A stretch of 64,000 bases of DNA from Epiperipatus broadwayi (GCA_028023455.1 JAQFVV010006238.1:1493478-1557477), one strand, 5' to 3'; counted from the stretch's first letter, positions 45,055-56,850 are shown. Program-made: numbers and translations. Notes: generated by a model from the sequence alone, not told the origin.

Positions 45055-45364
45055 AAAATAAAAGTCATAGATCAATTCATAGATCACATGACCCTATCTC
45101 TTAAGCTTGTAAGTTATAAACAGTGAGGATTGCCAATTCCTCTACAAGCTTTATGATAAATGCTTAGCCAGAGCCAGCACTTAAAATATCTCTGTCAGGA
45201 ACCCCTAGTGTCTGAACCTACCCTGACACCTCTCTGAGGAGTGCCAAAGCACGAAACCGTGGTCAGGGGTTTGGGGAGGGGTTCCTGACAGAGATATTTT
45301 AAGTGCTGGCTCTGGCTAAGCATTTATCATAAAGCTTGTAGAGGAATTGGCAATCCTCACTGTT
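45055..45364 (+). mobile_element. Foldback hammerhead retroelement (family B), 15 bp TSD
   Basis: A 310 bp insertion. After about 60 bp of AT-rich lead, the left arm (about 45118-45207) and the right arm (about 45279-45364) are reverse complements for about 88 bp with essentially no mismatch (landmarks GGATTGCCAATTCCTCTACA and GCCAGAGCCAGCACTTAAAA). The loop between them (45208-45278) holds a full hammerhead ribozyme. There is no ORF. The exact 15 bp duplication shows a single recent insertion, and the lack of arm mismatches also argues for youth. It was probably moved in trans by a PLE-type or LINE-type enzyme. Sequence is unrelated to family A although the plan is the same. Confidence 0.92.
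45228..45270 (+). ncRNA. Hammerhead ribozyme, fully paired (family B)
   Basis: All elements of the hammerhead fold are present. Helix I ACCTCT (45228-45233) pairs with AGGGGT (45265-45270), one G-T wobble. The core CTGAGGA is 45234-45240. Stem II GTGC (45241-45244) pairs perfectly with GCAC (45249-45252), loop CAAA. The second core box GAAA is 45253-45256. Helix III ACC (45256-45258) pairs with GGT (45261-45263), loop GT. Cleavage is expected after C45264 of the GTC triplet. Helix III is very short, as in PLE- and retrozyme-borne hammerheads, which are thought to act as dimers. No core base is missing, so self-cleavage in RNA is plausible. Confidence 0.9.
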
Positions 45365-45379
45365 TATCTGCTATGAGTC
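45365..45379. repeat. Right TSD, 15 bp
   Basis: Exact copy of 45040-45054. Confidence 0.85.
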
Positions 45380-47690
45380 TTTCTTTTTTTATAATAATCC
45401 AACAAACATTTACTCAACAGACATTTGTAAAATAATTAAATAATCGCGTAGTCAAGTAGCAGATTGTGTATTTATTTATTGCTCAATATTTATTTTATGA
45501 AATAATTGTTTAGTTATTTTCTCTCTCGAAATTATGTGATTTTTGCGCAAGCAAATAGCAGGTTTTGTACAACTGGTTTTATTTAGTTGACCAAACTAAT
45601 TTTTTTTTTTTTAAGTTTATTCAATTGACAATCGACCCATCAACATTTAGATAATTTGCTTTTGTGATTATATACTACACTTTTTATTGCAGGTATATGT
45701 ATTTTTTTCCATGGTACACTTTTCACCTATAAGATGAAATATTTTTATGCGTTTATTGTTTGCGAAAAATTATTGATTTGTTTTGTGAGCGCGCATGTCT
45801 AGATACGCATTTATATTGACAGTCACAACCGCATTTAGGCATTTAATTTGCTAAAAAATAAAAATCAATGATTTTTAAATGTCACGAGCCAATATAATAT
45901 TATGAGTGAAAACAAACAATGAAATTCACTCTCTTGTAATTTGATATTGCTGCGTTATGATTATTATTATTATTTACCTGCTCCATCCAATATTTTAAAT
46001 TATAAAATAAGAAACTTGTTCAGGTAGTTATTATGTTTTCAGAACTCCCTCTTTCCACATTTTAAATATTATAGGTTGCATGATATGGCTGTCAGGGCGT
46101 CGAGAATCCAAATTACTTCGCTTCTGATAACATGCAAATAGATGTTTATTTATGAACTATATTTTAATTATCTCGTGGGGGGGAAAAGTTCATTCTTAAT
46201 TACTGGATGACAGTTTGAGTGAAAAAAACCTAATCACTTGTGACATTCCTTGGGAAAGTTCATTTGAATTTGATTCACTTAATCACATTTGTATGTTTTC
46301 ATCCTCATTAATTTATTAATGTGATACTTAAATGTTATTATTTTAAAATAATGCAAGGAGTAGTAATCAATTGCTTATATTAAATTATTATATGGTTTCA
46401 GTTTCTATTTGTAACTTTCATTATTTGGGGTAGTACTTTTATATTATTTTACTATATAATCTTAGAATAAATTGACAGTAAATTGAATATATATCCTCTA
46501 TGGTGATGTCAAAATTCTTCTTTGATCATGTAATCTAATTTTTAATTGATGTATGTGTATACATATATATTTAACTTCAATGGCAAAATGTCAATAATCC
46601 CCTCCCAAAAATCATGAATGGCGCGCGTGTGTGACAATAATTTGCAGGGTCATCCTGACAAGATCCTTGTTTCAGGCAAAATTATTGTATAGTTGATTGT
46701 TGAATTCGGTCACTAACTATTTATTTAATTCACTAGATTGAATTTGCTTTTCTTATTATTTCTTAGCTATTTATTTAATTCATTTTGATTGTATGTGCTT
46801 TTATTTGTTAGTGTCTACTTTTAATTGGCTAGCATCATTTTAACCTATTATCAATCTATTACAGAAAATTTAAGCCATTTTTTTTCAATTCATTTCACTT
46901 GTCATATATCATTTCATCAACATTTCCTATTTTTCCCACCTATCTCACATATGATCTCTTTTGATGTCTTTTACAATTTCTTGGGCTTCAGTTTAACAAT
47001 TCATCAGTCTAATTTTTTCTAGCAATATGTCCAGCTCAACTCTAGCACCACTCTAGCATATTAATCTCTCATAGTTTGGTAAACTTGAGACCAAGAAGTC
47101 CCTGGATTGATTTTTGCCTAAATTAAACAAAACCAAATCCAATTTATTCATTTGATTGGACCTACTTTTAACCTACTGGTTGCTCAAGTGTCTTAAATAT
47201 CTTTTAAGGTAGTAAAAGTGCAATTACTTTCTGTTTATTACTATACAAATTGTTTATTCATATATAAACAAACACAATTACTTGTCTGTGTGGAGAAGTA
47301 TATTGCTTGTTTTATTTTTTTAATAATTTCTTTAGTTAGTTAATACATATAATATTTTCATATATGTATTTCAAACAGCATTTCAACTATTTATTACTTA
47401 GACAATGAAGCTAAATAATGGTCAAGGCTAGATAAGTTTGTGAATATAAATACCATGTATGAGAGCAGTCCATAACAATCAACAACCAGTCTGTTTTCAT
47501 GGCAACTTTTTTAACAATAAAGCTGGAAATCCTCCTTTGTGGTCTAATAAGTTTATATATATACTTAAAAATTTGAATTTGACTACAGAGTGAAATTATT
47601 AATTCAGAAAATTTATTGTTAAAATGAATTTGCCCTGACAACAGATTGAGATTCTTGATTGTTATTGATAATGTTTAAGTGTTGAATGGT
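45380..47690. other. AT-rich intergenic DNA, no gene seen
   Basis: No supported gene or element on either strand. The minus-strand frame 47411-47641 and plus-strand frame 46825-47022 have no recognisable content. Confidence 0.45.
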
Positions 47691-47697
47691 TTCATAT

Positions 47698-48791
47698 ACA
47701 CCTGGGTCTCTTTTTATGCGGACTTATTTAACACGATTTTGAAGTTACGCGATTCGTGTTTCACCGGAAGTCGAACTCCGATATTGCGCTATTACTTTAA
47801 ATAATAAATTTCACGCACTTACGTTATATTGAAAATAATAGCACATTATTGGAATTCGACTTTCAACTTAGTAATTTCAATATTTTCAGTGCTTTATAAT
47901 AGTAAGATTTTATGCAATAATGAAATTAAAATCATGATTTCCACATTTTATGTATACACACATTAAATTTTACAAGATTATAATGTAAATTTGTTCAAAC
48001 ATTGTGCGTGTTAATTTTGCATTTTAAATCACATTCTGTTTTTGCTTTTTAAAAAAGAACTTAATCAATTATTAATCATTTAGTATCCACAAATTTATTT
48101 TTAAAAGGTCAGTAATAGCAGTGGGCACAATTAAATTTGACAATTAAAATCTGATTTTTAATTGTAATTAACAATTTAAAAATTACTGACGATGACTTGA
48201 AATAATGTGATGTGAAATTTGATTTTTAAACGGAATTGAAAATTAAAGACAAAAATAAGAATTTAATTTTTAGTTGTTAGGTTTAATTAAATTTTTCCCA
48301 GCAGTGGTGAATAAATGTCTTTTTATTATCATAAGTCTAAGTTCATAAACAATTAATAAAATCATCATCTCAAAGATTAATTACATTGTCAACAGAAAAA
48401 CATTAACACAACATGAGAGTGCAAACGAACGTGTGTTTCGGCAAATAGCGATAATTAAAACATGTATAAAAAATGTAAATTACCGTACTGTAAATTATGC
48501 ATAAAAATATATTATTTTGAATAAAATTAAATATTATAGTTAAAAAAAGTTTGTCTTGTATCAATTTTTTTCAAATTTGAAAGTTTTTGTTAGTCATATT
48601 TTATTTCCTTATTTTTTTTTGCGTGAATTTTAAAGTAATTTTACGTTGGTGTTTTGCTTTTACGCGAATTTTGAAAAATCTCAGACCGCATCCCCCCTTT
48701 TTCAATGTAAGTTACGTCTATTTTTGCATGATTTTGTTTGCGCGTGTTTTCTGAGGAACCTATCTATCGCGTAAAATGAGACCCAGGTGTG
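47698..48791. mobile_element. Nonautonomous DNA transposon, pogo/Tigger-like ends
   Basis: The left end ACACCTGGGTCTCTTTTTAT and the right end (reverse complement ACACCTGGGTCTCATTTTAC) are terminal inverted repeats, followed inward on both sides by ACGCG-containing DNA (TTACGCGATTCGTG on the left, TTTTACGCGATAG on the right). TA dinucleotides flank both ends. Ends with a CTC(A/G)TTTTACGCG core are a habit of the pogo/Tigger group. The interior (about 1.05 kb) is AT-rich with no transposase frame, so it would need a partner's enzyme. Confidence 0.65.
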
Positions 48792-48799
48792 TATATATA

Positions 48800-49095
48800 T
48801 ATTCAAATTATGTAAAACAATTAGATAAATTCAAAACAATATATGAAAAGGATTCATCAAGAAGAATATAAATAAAATATAACCAAGTGCAATAAGAGTA
48901 ATTAGGTTTTCTACATATATATTGATAGGCGAAAGCACAGAACTACTTGATCCCATTATAGCTAGCAAATGTTTGTGTGCATGCTCAATGGACAGTAACT
49001 ACCATGAAAAGGCAACTTTATATATAGGAGTGTATTACCAAAAAGCATTACATAGTTATTTCCTTTTTGAATGAGAAATGTTTGTATTATCACTT
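48800..49095. other. AT-rich DNA, no gene seen
   Basis: Nothing supported. Confidence 0.4.
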
Positions 49096-49099
49096 TAAA

Positions 49100-49156
49100 C
49101 AATTGATTGCTCTTGTTAGCACAAGATGGCACTACTATATGGAGAGTGTTGTTTTG
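49100..49156 (+). mobile_element. Fragment of hammerhead family A (3' part)
   Basis: ATTGATTGCTCTTGTTAGCA and GGCACTACTATATGGAGAGT match the stretch downstream of the hammerhead in family A (compare 32748-32790). It has no hammerhead and no arms. The minus-strand frame 48962-49177 spans it and is not a gene. Confidence 0.6.
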
Positions 49157-49489
49157 ATTTGAATTGTTTATTATCACTTTAGTTATAAGGGGATATGATG
49201 ATGAAGAGATTGAAAAACAAGTGTGACAGAAAGTGAAGTATCATATAAAAGTTTTTATGCTGCTGTTTTTGCCAAGAAAGTTGCATTTTAAAAAGATTGA
49301 TATCTTGTTTTACTTTTTGTAATTAATTGTAACTTGTTTATTTTCTTTTTTTTTTATACATTACATAATTTTTGCAAAATCTTTTGACAATGCATTTCAT
49401 AAAGCTTTTTTAAAAATATTACTTCATATATCAAAACCCAGTATTAATAAAATTGCTTACAATAATTTTGTTTCAAATCTCTTTTATAT

Positions 49490-49790
49490 AAATTGTATAT
49501 CTTGGGAATCATTTGTTTCTCTCAGGTATTTTATTCCTATGTTTCAAGAATGTGCTGTGGAATGGAATTTTAATCATATCTCAACAAGATATTATACTTG
49601 GAAAATAGAAATGGAGTTGAGTTAATCTTTGTATTTTCTTAAAAATTGATATATTAATTCTTAACTGATGTCTCAAATAGCTCCACTAGTTGTAATCTTT
49701 AGTTTAATAAATAAGAGTAAAATCATTGGTTGATGTCAGTGTTAGAGTTTGACACTTGTAAAGTTAAGTGAATAAACTGGATATTTTTAT
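49490..49790 (+). repeat. Dispersed repeat family F, copy 3 (rearranged)
   Basis: Contains the ATCATTTGTTTCTCTC / ATGTTTCAAGAATGTGCTGTGG blocks near 49518-49562 and GAGTTTGACACTTGTAAAG near 49746, both found in 35430-35690 but in the opposite order. It may be two fragments. Confidence 0.35.
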
Positions 49791-49799
49791 TTAAGTTTC

Positions 49800-50735
49800 T
49801 TTATTTGAACTATTTATATACCAGTTAATCACATTTTTAATTGGTTCAGATAAATATCTTGGAAGAAATGAGAGCTTGTTCAATCAAGAGAAATAAATAT
49901 TGATTTTTAGATTAATGTGGATCTGATGAGAGATCAAGCAGCCTTAAACCACATCTGTCTTCATATCTTTGAGAAGATTGAAATTAAGGCTTACTGTGTC
50001 CATGTATAATATAAATATATTGTATACAGAAGTTCTTCTAAATTAGTCCATGACATTAAGATAGACTTCAAACAGGAATAGCATTCATACTAATCTAAAC
50101 AATTATATGTGACAAAATGACTTGCTAATGATCAATGTTTTTTTTTTTCAAATGTTTTTACATTAACATACACTGTCTGTGTTTCTGTCGATATCCTGCA
50201 TGTTTGAATTAACAATGAAAAAAATTTGTTCCTGTTTAGAACTCAAACTCATATCCTTACACTTACCAAGAAAACTCCTTAGCAACTGAGCCAACATTAA
50301 TATTAGTTTTGTAGAATAAAATTTTGTTAATATTGATTTAACTCATACTTAATTAATTAAAAAGCCAATGCATAAATATTTTTATATAGGAGATGATCAC
50401 ATGGTATTTAAATTTAGAATTTGTTTATTAGAGGTTGTAATTATAAATTTATTTAAACGCACATTGATTACATAAGTAAGCTTGTGGTTAAGACCTGTAG
50501 AGGTCCCTACCATCGCATTTTCACATGCATATTCTTAATGTTTACAGCCATAGTAAATATTATTTATTAAAGGTTGTATTTTGTATTTTCATGTTGAATT
50601 ATTAAATTGTAATTTTTGTCAAATTTTTTTGTAGTTTTAATCATTTTTTAAAATAACATATAAATATAATTAAAAAGTAAAATAATAATATATAAATTTT
50701 TTTTTTTTTTAAATAATACTTTCAACTGAAAAATA
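49800..50735. other. AT-rich DNA with a half-palindrome relative
   Basis: Near 50480-50530, CTTGTGGTTAAGACCTGTAG and AGAGGTCCCTACCATCGC resemble the right arm of the palindrome at 24966-25074. Otherwise nothing is supported. Confidence 0.4.
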
Positions 50736-51028
50736 TAAAATAACAAAGTAATTCACTTCTCAATTATTTTGTCATTCTTGGAAAATATCAGAGATCTTAA
50801 GAATCTGGACTTGTTTTAAAACAATTGGAAATTGCAGGAATGTTATCATTTTATAAAAGCATTTGAGACTCAAATAAATCATGAAAATCAAAAATATCTT
50901 AATTACTTTTATGAAATGATAATATTCCTGCAATTTCAAATTGTTTTATAACAAATCTATATTCATAAGATTTCCGATATTTTCCAAGAATGTCAAATTA
51001 ATTGAGAAGTAGATTTCTTTGTTATTTT
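50736..51028. mobile_element. Foldback MITE with ~140 bp inverted arms
   Basis: The left arm (about 50736-50865) and right arm (about 50905-51028) are reverse complements over nearly their full length: AAAATAACAAAG at the tip, then CTTCTCAATTATTTTGTCAT, TTCTTGGAAAATATC, and GAAATTGCAGGAATGTTATC inward. The short centre is AT-rich. No ORF or ribozyme core was found, and no TSD could be fixed because the flanks are AT-rich. Confidence 0.8.
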
Positions 51029-51197
51029 GCACTTTTTAATTGGCTATTTTTTATCCATTCATAATATTAATATGTAAATAAATAATTATTGTACAAAGAC
51101 TAACTTTGTTGTTTGATTTTTAATATTTTTATTATTCATTATTACTAAACCAAATGCAGCTCTCTATTCAATAGGAAGATTGAATAGTTGATGATTA

Positions 51198-51233
51198 TTC
51201 CCCAGACCTTTCTCTGACTTTTCATTGAGGCTC
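51198..51233 (-). ncRNA. Decayed hammerhead-like motif, minus strand
   Basis: On the minus strand: CCTCA, ATGA (for CTGATGA), AAAGTCAGAGAAAGGTCTGGGG. Helix I (CCTCA with TGGGG) still pairs and GAAA plus GGTC are present. It lies opposite a second relic at 51439, so this is probably an eroded inverted pair like the other foldbacks. Confidence 0.35.
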
Positions 51234-51438
51234 AAGATTCAAAACTGAAATTAATGTAATTATCAACCATCTTTAATTCCATTTTACTATTCAGGATACA
51301 AATTCATTTAGGCAGGTTGGTTTAGGGTTGAGATCGTGGAGTGTTTTGAAATTTCAAACTTTTAGTTTGAATAATAAAAATGGAGTTATAGATCATTGCT
51401 TGATGCATAATTGCAAATATTCCAACTTCGAATTCCAA

Positions 51439-51476
51439 GCCTCATTGATAAAGGCAAAAGTTGTCCCAGTCTGAGG
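51439..51476 (+). ncRNA. Decayed hammerhead-like motif, plus strand
   Basis: CCTCA and TGAGG form a perfect 5 bp helix I around TTGATAAAGGCAAAAGTTG and GTCCCAGTC. The core CTGATGA reads TTGATAA and the GAAA box is lost. Inverted partner of 51198-51233. Confidence 0.4.
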
Positions 51477-51479
51477 ATA

Positions 51480-52902
51480 CATATATAAATGTGAAACCAT
51501 CTGGTAATATCTGATTGTGCAAGTTTATTATAGATGGCATTAGAGTATTGAACCACTATTGTTTCATTATATATTATATAAGTTAAGAAATTAAATGATT
51601 TATTTGTATTATTTTAGTATATAAATTATTAATAATTGATTATAAAGTTATTAAAATAAATGATCGAATGGTGGTTGATCTAGTTGGCATGTGGCATTCA
51701 AACTCCAGTCTGATATTTAATCCAGGAAAGTAGCCCTCTGGTCTATTATGGTAAAGTTGCATTAAACTGGATGTATTATTATAAAGTCTAACTATGGTAA
51801 AAAAATTTTTTTTGTTAGAATGGATGTGTGAAATGAATGAATGGTCATAATCTTCAAAAAACAACAACAAAGTATTTCATGGAGAATTTGACAGTCGTTT
51901 TTATGGCAGGGGTAGACTATTTTCATTACAGAGGTTATCTCATGAATAGCACAAATAAACTATATTGATTCCTTTTTTTTTGAAAGATAGAGGACTACAA
52001 TTAGACAGACAAAATATTCAAACTTTTCACAAAGCAGAGTTTCACTACAAAAGTAAAAAGATCACATTGTCAAAAATCAGATAAATAGTTTAATGAGATC
52101 ACCTTCTTTTACATATGGATCTATGTGTGTTTCATGGATCAGTTTCTTTAGTCATTACATAATCTATCATTGTTAATATTATTGTTATTATTTTATCCTT
52201 TTTTTACTTGGAATTGGAAGATCGTATTTGTTTGCAAGTAATTGAAGAGCAATAACAGAAGTAGTACCAGTAATTATTGAATGGAAAAATAAAAAATCAA
52301 AGTTTTGCCTAATTTTAAAATTATAAAATTTTGAAAAAGATATTATATTTTTGAACTTGTCTTTAAACAAACAAGTAAATAATGCCACATTTTATTTGAC
52401 AAAATAGATTGTCTTTGGTATAACAAAAGATTGGGATTATTTGCAGATTTATTGAAATGATTCATTGAGAATTTTGCTTGCAAATTATCTTAGCAATGTA
52501 GACGGACATGTATTTTCCTTGGATTGATTTAAATTTAAATACTGTATGCTTTATCTGCATTATAATTTTTAAAAACATATAATATTGTTGATGAAATAAT
52601 GATGATGTCAATTGTATGAGTTATTTTATAGCATTGTATAGTCTTGTACAGCGTCTACAATGCTTTAACGGTGAGCTAACTAATGATCTTGCTTCAACCT
52701 GACACATAACTAACTGCACTTTTGAATAAATAAAGATTGATTTTTCTTTTCACCAAAATGATTTATTACATTTTTGGAACACAGTGAAGTATTTATAAAA
52801 TGAAAACAGTGTTATATAGTTCACTATGGAGTAAACACCCCTCTACATCACTTCAAAGACCCTTTAGAATGAGGAATTAGAATGGATATCATTATGCATT
52901 TC
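51480..52902. other. AT-rich intergenic DNA, no gene seen
   Basis: Nothing supported. The minus-strand frames at 51640 and 52188 have no recognisable content. Confidence 0.4.
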
Positions 52903-53048
52903 AACTATCAGATAATTGTCAAGTGTTGTTAACCAAGAAATCAGTGCAGCAGCCTTGCAAGCAAACAATTGGTTGCAGACGGTTCTTGCAGGTTGGCTCC
53001 CGGCCGATGCTATGACATATGGAAAAAAAATAAAACTATCAGATAATT
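52903..53048 (+). mobile_element. tRNA-derived SINE (family S1) with 15 bp TSD
   Basis: The SINE spans 52918-53033. AACTATCAGATAATT at 52903-52917 is repeated exactly at 53034-53048. It starts GTCAAGTGTTGTTAACCAAG, shares the GGTTGCAGACGG block with the copy at 1357 and ends CGGCCGATGCTATGACATATGG plus an A-run. The B box is damaged (GGTTGGCTCCC). Confidence 0.9.
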
Positions 53049-54640
53049 TTTTTCACTTTTTTTTAATATTTCACTTCCTTGCCAATAATAGCTAAATTTT
53101 TATTAATGGACATCAGTTGTCTATTAAAAATCCTAAGGCTTGTTTACACATCCTCAACTTTATCCAAATTCAAATTCTTATTATAGGCTTATGTTTGATT
53201 GCTATGAAGTCCCTTGTCATTGGGTTTAAATATGGAGAATAATATTCCTGCATTTATTTACATTTTAGTTTACGGATACTTCATTTTAGTCCCATAATGT
53301 TAGCTTTTTTATAACTACTTGGCTTATTCTCCATTGCCACTTGGATAATGATGTATAATGTATATTGCAATCACTTGCAATATTCCAAAACACTTGGAAT
53401 TTAAATCCAGATTGAATGAAATATGAAATTTTTTTTAGGCCACAAGGAAAATTTTTGCACCCCCCTCCCTCCAGACAGCAACCCCATTAGATACTTAATT
53501 ATCGGTCAATATATGACAAATTATGATTTAAGAAAATGATGGTTTTAATTTTAAGATAGGTTGGCCAAGTGAGTCATGATGCACTGAATATAAAAACAAG
53601 TAAATAATAGTAATATGATGTAACTTTTCAACTAATGGGATAGTCTTTATGCTCTTATGAGGGTTAAGTTCATAACTTATTTTTTACTCCGTATAACGTT
53701 GATGGCATTCAGTAAGTACCATTGGTTAGTTTTACTAGATTTCAAGGTCCAAATATTGTTTCTTGTCGGTTATATGACCTTTCTTTTTCCAATCTTTTAG
53801 TTTTTTATTTATTCATGTTGTTTTTGCTTTAGAATAAAGAAGTTATTTACTGGATAATCAAAATTGAACTATTACGTAAAGTTTTCGTTTTTATTATTAT
53901 AATAGTTTTTTTTTAATAACTTTTTCATTCTAGTTCTCAAATAAAAATTCTGGGTAGAGTTTAAAACTATTCAATTTTGCGTTCTTACTAAGAATCAGAA
54001 AAGGATCTAAATTGATCAAAATTAAATCTTTTTTATTAAAAATATGCTTCGGTTTATTCGGGGCCCTTTTTTCCTATCATATTCTTATTATCAATAATTG
54101 AAAAAGAGGAAAACCATTAAATATAAGTTTGCTTATAATAATTAAAGAAAAAAGGAAAAGAAAATTGATTTAATGACCTTTCCTAGCTGGCTTGCTTTTT
54201 ATTTCATATTGTTAGCCCACATGAACTGTTATTATTAGGTTTATAATAACTTTTTTTTCTTTCTAGAATGTAATTTTATGTTAGCATTTACAAAGAAAGT
54301 CAAACCTTTCAATTTAAATTGCGTTATTTACGTATTTCCTATTATTGTACAAATTATTTTATAAAGTAATGATAAAAATAAAATGTTTACATAAACAAGT
54401 TACAGGTTAAATATAATTTTTTAAAAGTTATATGTGCACATACCGTTTATCTAAACTTTATATAGGCGTCTGTCCTGGATGGGTTTGTACAGTGACTTGA
54501 AGGAGAAGTACTAAGAAAAAAATAATCATTTTTTTGGTGGGCAGGTTCCATTGTAGTACATGTTTTTACCATTAGATGTCTTTTGTGGGGCCTTCTGCAT
54601 CAGTCTGCTGATGAGCGGCACTAAATAAATTCATGGCTGA
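53049..54640. other. AT-rich intergenic DNA, no gene seen
   Basis: No supported gene. The 5' end of the mariner element may start in the last 150 bp (a GC-richer block near 54470-54510). Confidence 0.4.
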
Positions 54641-54644
54641 AAAG

Positions 54645-55310
54645 TTAGAATAAGGTGAAATTCTGTTTTCTGTTGGGAAAATGGCAGGGAAACACTTGTA
54701 ACGCTTAAAACAGCTTACAAGCAAGCTACTCTGGGGAAAACACAAATTTACCAGTGCTTTAATGGAAGAGTTCAAATTCACAACATCTCAAAAAACATGG
54801 TGAATGAAGCCCAATGCTAAGATGATGGTGACTTTTTTTTTATTGTAAAAGTCAAATGACACTATTCACTCAGAATGTGCTTAAAATGGCCAGGCATTTT
54901 TCTACAAGTTCTGAAGCATTTGCGTAATACAATGAGATGAAAATATCGTGAGTTGTGGCAAAATGGATAGTAGTGGCTTCATCACAATAATGTGACAGCA
55001 CACAAAACATTGTATGTGAAACAATTGTTAACCAAAAACAGCATGACCTGGCTTATTCACCCATCATATTCTCTCACTTTCACTCTGTGTGAATTTTTTT
55101 ATTTTTCTGAATTAAAAAGAACCTAAAATGAAAACTTTTGTGGACGTAGAAGAGGTGAAGGAAAAAACAGACATTAAACAATGCCACTTTACAATAGTTT
55201 CAGGACTGCTGCATAAAAATGGTAAAGATGTTTAGACTGGTGCACTGTACCAAAGGGACAGTTATTTGAAGGAGATTCAATTTGTAACTCCTAAAAACAA
55301 ATACACAATT
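54645..55310 (+). pseudogene. mariner-type transposase, degraded
   Basis: The N-terminal helix-turn-helix region reads, with shifts, ILFSVGKMAGKHL, RLKQ, a LGK(T)..Y block and NGRVQIHNISKNMV (54650-54800). The catalytic part reads WLHHNNVTAHKTLYVKQLLT (54972-55032; consensus HHDNA..H), HPSYSLTFTLCEFFYF (55065-55112; consensus P.YSPDL.PCDFFLF) and ends near PKGQLFEGDS (55245-55270). In active mariner (DD34D) enzymes the second and third catalytic residues are Asp; here they are Asn (HHNN) and Glu (CEFF). With stops and frameshifts between, the element is dead. Mariner moves by cut and paste at TA sites. I could not pair terminal inverted repeats. The minus-strand frame 54572-54781 is a shadow. 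Confidence 0.8.
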
Positions 55311-55446
55311 TTTTTATTATAAAATTCCAGGTTTTTGGGTGCTCTCTCATCCATCTTTCCAGTATTGAGTTTTATGGCACAAATTGTAGTCAGTTTAACA
55401 ATAGTTAAATATGTCTTCAAAAAACAAATTTGACACACACACTATT

Positions 55447-55644
55447 TAATAAATCTTTTATGTAAAAAAATGTTAACATCGGATTTTACTCAAACATCAT
55501 AACATAATTTTAAATAAATATTTTATGTAAAAAAATGTTAACATCGGATTTTACTCAAACATCATAACATAATTTTAAATAAATCTTTTATGTAAAAAAA
55601 TGTTAACATCGGATTTTACTCAAACATCATAACATAATTTTAAA
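55447..55644. repeat. 65 bp tandem repeat, three copies
   Basis: The unit with ATGTTAACATCGGATTTTAC and CAAACATCATAACATAATTT repeats at a strict 65 bp period (GTTAACATCGG at 55472, 55537, 55602) with almost no differences. It starts at the end of the mariner remnant's flank. Very recent expansion. Confidence 0.93.
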
Positions 55645-55649
55645 ATCCT

Positions 55650-56580
55650 GGCAGATATCTATCTTATGGCTTTAAGCTCTTCATTAGTATATTCATTTTT
55701 GTGATATTGAAGTTTATGATACTTATTGCTGCTCTTTTTTATAACTCACCGTGAACCTTCTCAGCTTTATATAATTTTACATTCAATTAGATTATTTTAT
55801 AATCTTATCAAGTCAAAAGGATTTTGAATTTGGATTTTTGTAAATTAAGAAAACATTTATTTCTTAATCTGCTTGAATATTCCCTTATTCACTTTTTTTT
55901 ATGTTTCATGTTATTGCAAAGGCTCATAGTTTAAAAACATCATACTTTTTTATATGTGTCCATCTTTGACATCTATAGAAAGTAAGTGGAAAAGAATAGC
56001 TTAAATGTTTCTGATCTTTATTTTTAAAGGCTTCTTTTTTTATCTAAAGTTTTTTTTGCAATTTTTTTGGCAGCTCTAATTATTATAATTTTAATTAAAT
56101 ACTTTCAGTTTGAAGGTACTTTCTCCACTATTTTCTCATGTTATCTATTATTTACATTTTGTGAATATTTTTAATAAATTCCAAAATTAATAAATTGCCA
56201 ATTTTACCTAGATTTTTAAAAAAAGTTTTATAGATAAGGACTTTGATCCTATATGTAATTTTACAGTTACATTTTTTTTGTTTTAAATATTTCACTGTTT
56301 CAATTGCAAAGTTAAAATAAAATGTGCATTACGTTGGGTAACTTATAATGCTTTTATTGTTCACATGTGTAAGAATAGTTTTGAAATGATCTGTATAAAT
56401 TTTGAAAACTTGTTTTTTAATCTTCTAATCATATGAAATATGATTTAGATGATTTTCAGATTGCTACTATGGATATTTTCTTAATGATAAACATATAAAA
56501 CAAAAATAAGATCTTCTCAATTTCAAATTTAAGTATTCCCCCCACTTAGTTTACATAAATATGTAAGTAAGCATTTATTT
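55650..56580. other. AT-rich intergenic DNA, no gene seen
   Basis: Nothing supported. Confidence 0.45.
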
Positions 56581-56581
56581 T

Positions 56582-56850
56582 TATAGCGCTATGTTTTTAT
56601 AAATTGTAATACATTAAAGATCAGCCTTTTCAAGCTATTGTGCATGCACTTTTTACGAGTGTTAATAATAAATGAATACTTTCATTCCTAACACAAGATA
56701 TAGTATTTATGAAAGAATAAAAGGAATCCACTTATTCTTTCCAACTCAAATGCTTATATATGGGCAAATCTTAAGTACTGAAAATGAAAGCGTGAGGATA
56801 GACCACTCACTTTAAATTACTGTTTACGATGTCTGAATGAATTACGTAGT
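56582..56850 (+). mobile_element. Diverged single unit of the 335 bp repeat (family Q)
   Basis: Same order as 4793-5050: TATAGCGCTATGTTTTTATA, AATGAATACTTTCATTCC, ACACAAGATATAGTATTTA, GAATAAAAGGAATCCACTTA, ATGGGCAAATCTTAAGTA and CACTTTAAATTACTG. It lies about 190 bp upstream of the PLE. It may be that PLE's terminal repeat or an unrelated neighbour. Confidence 0.7.
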
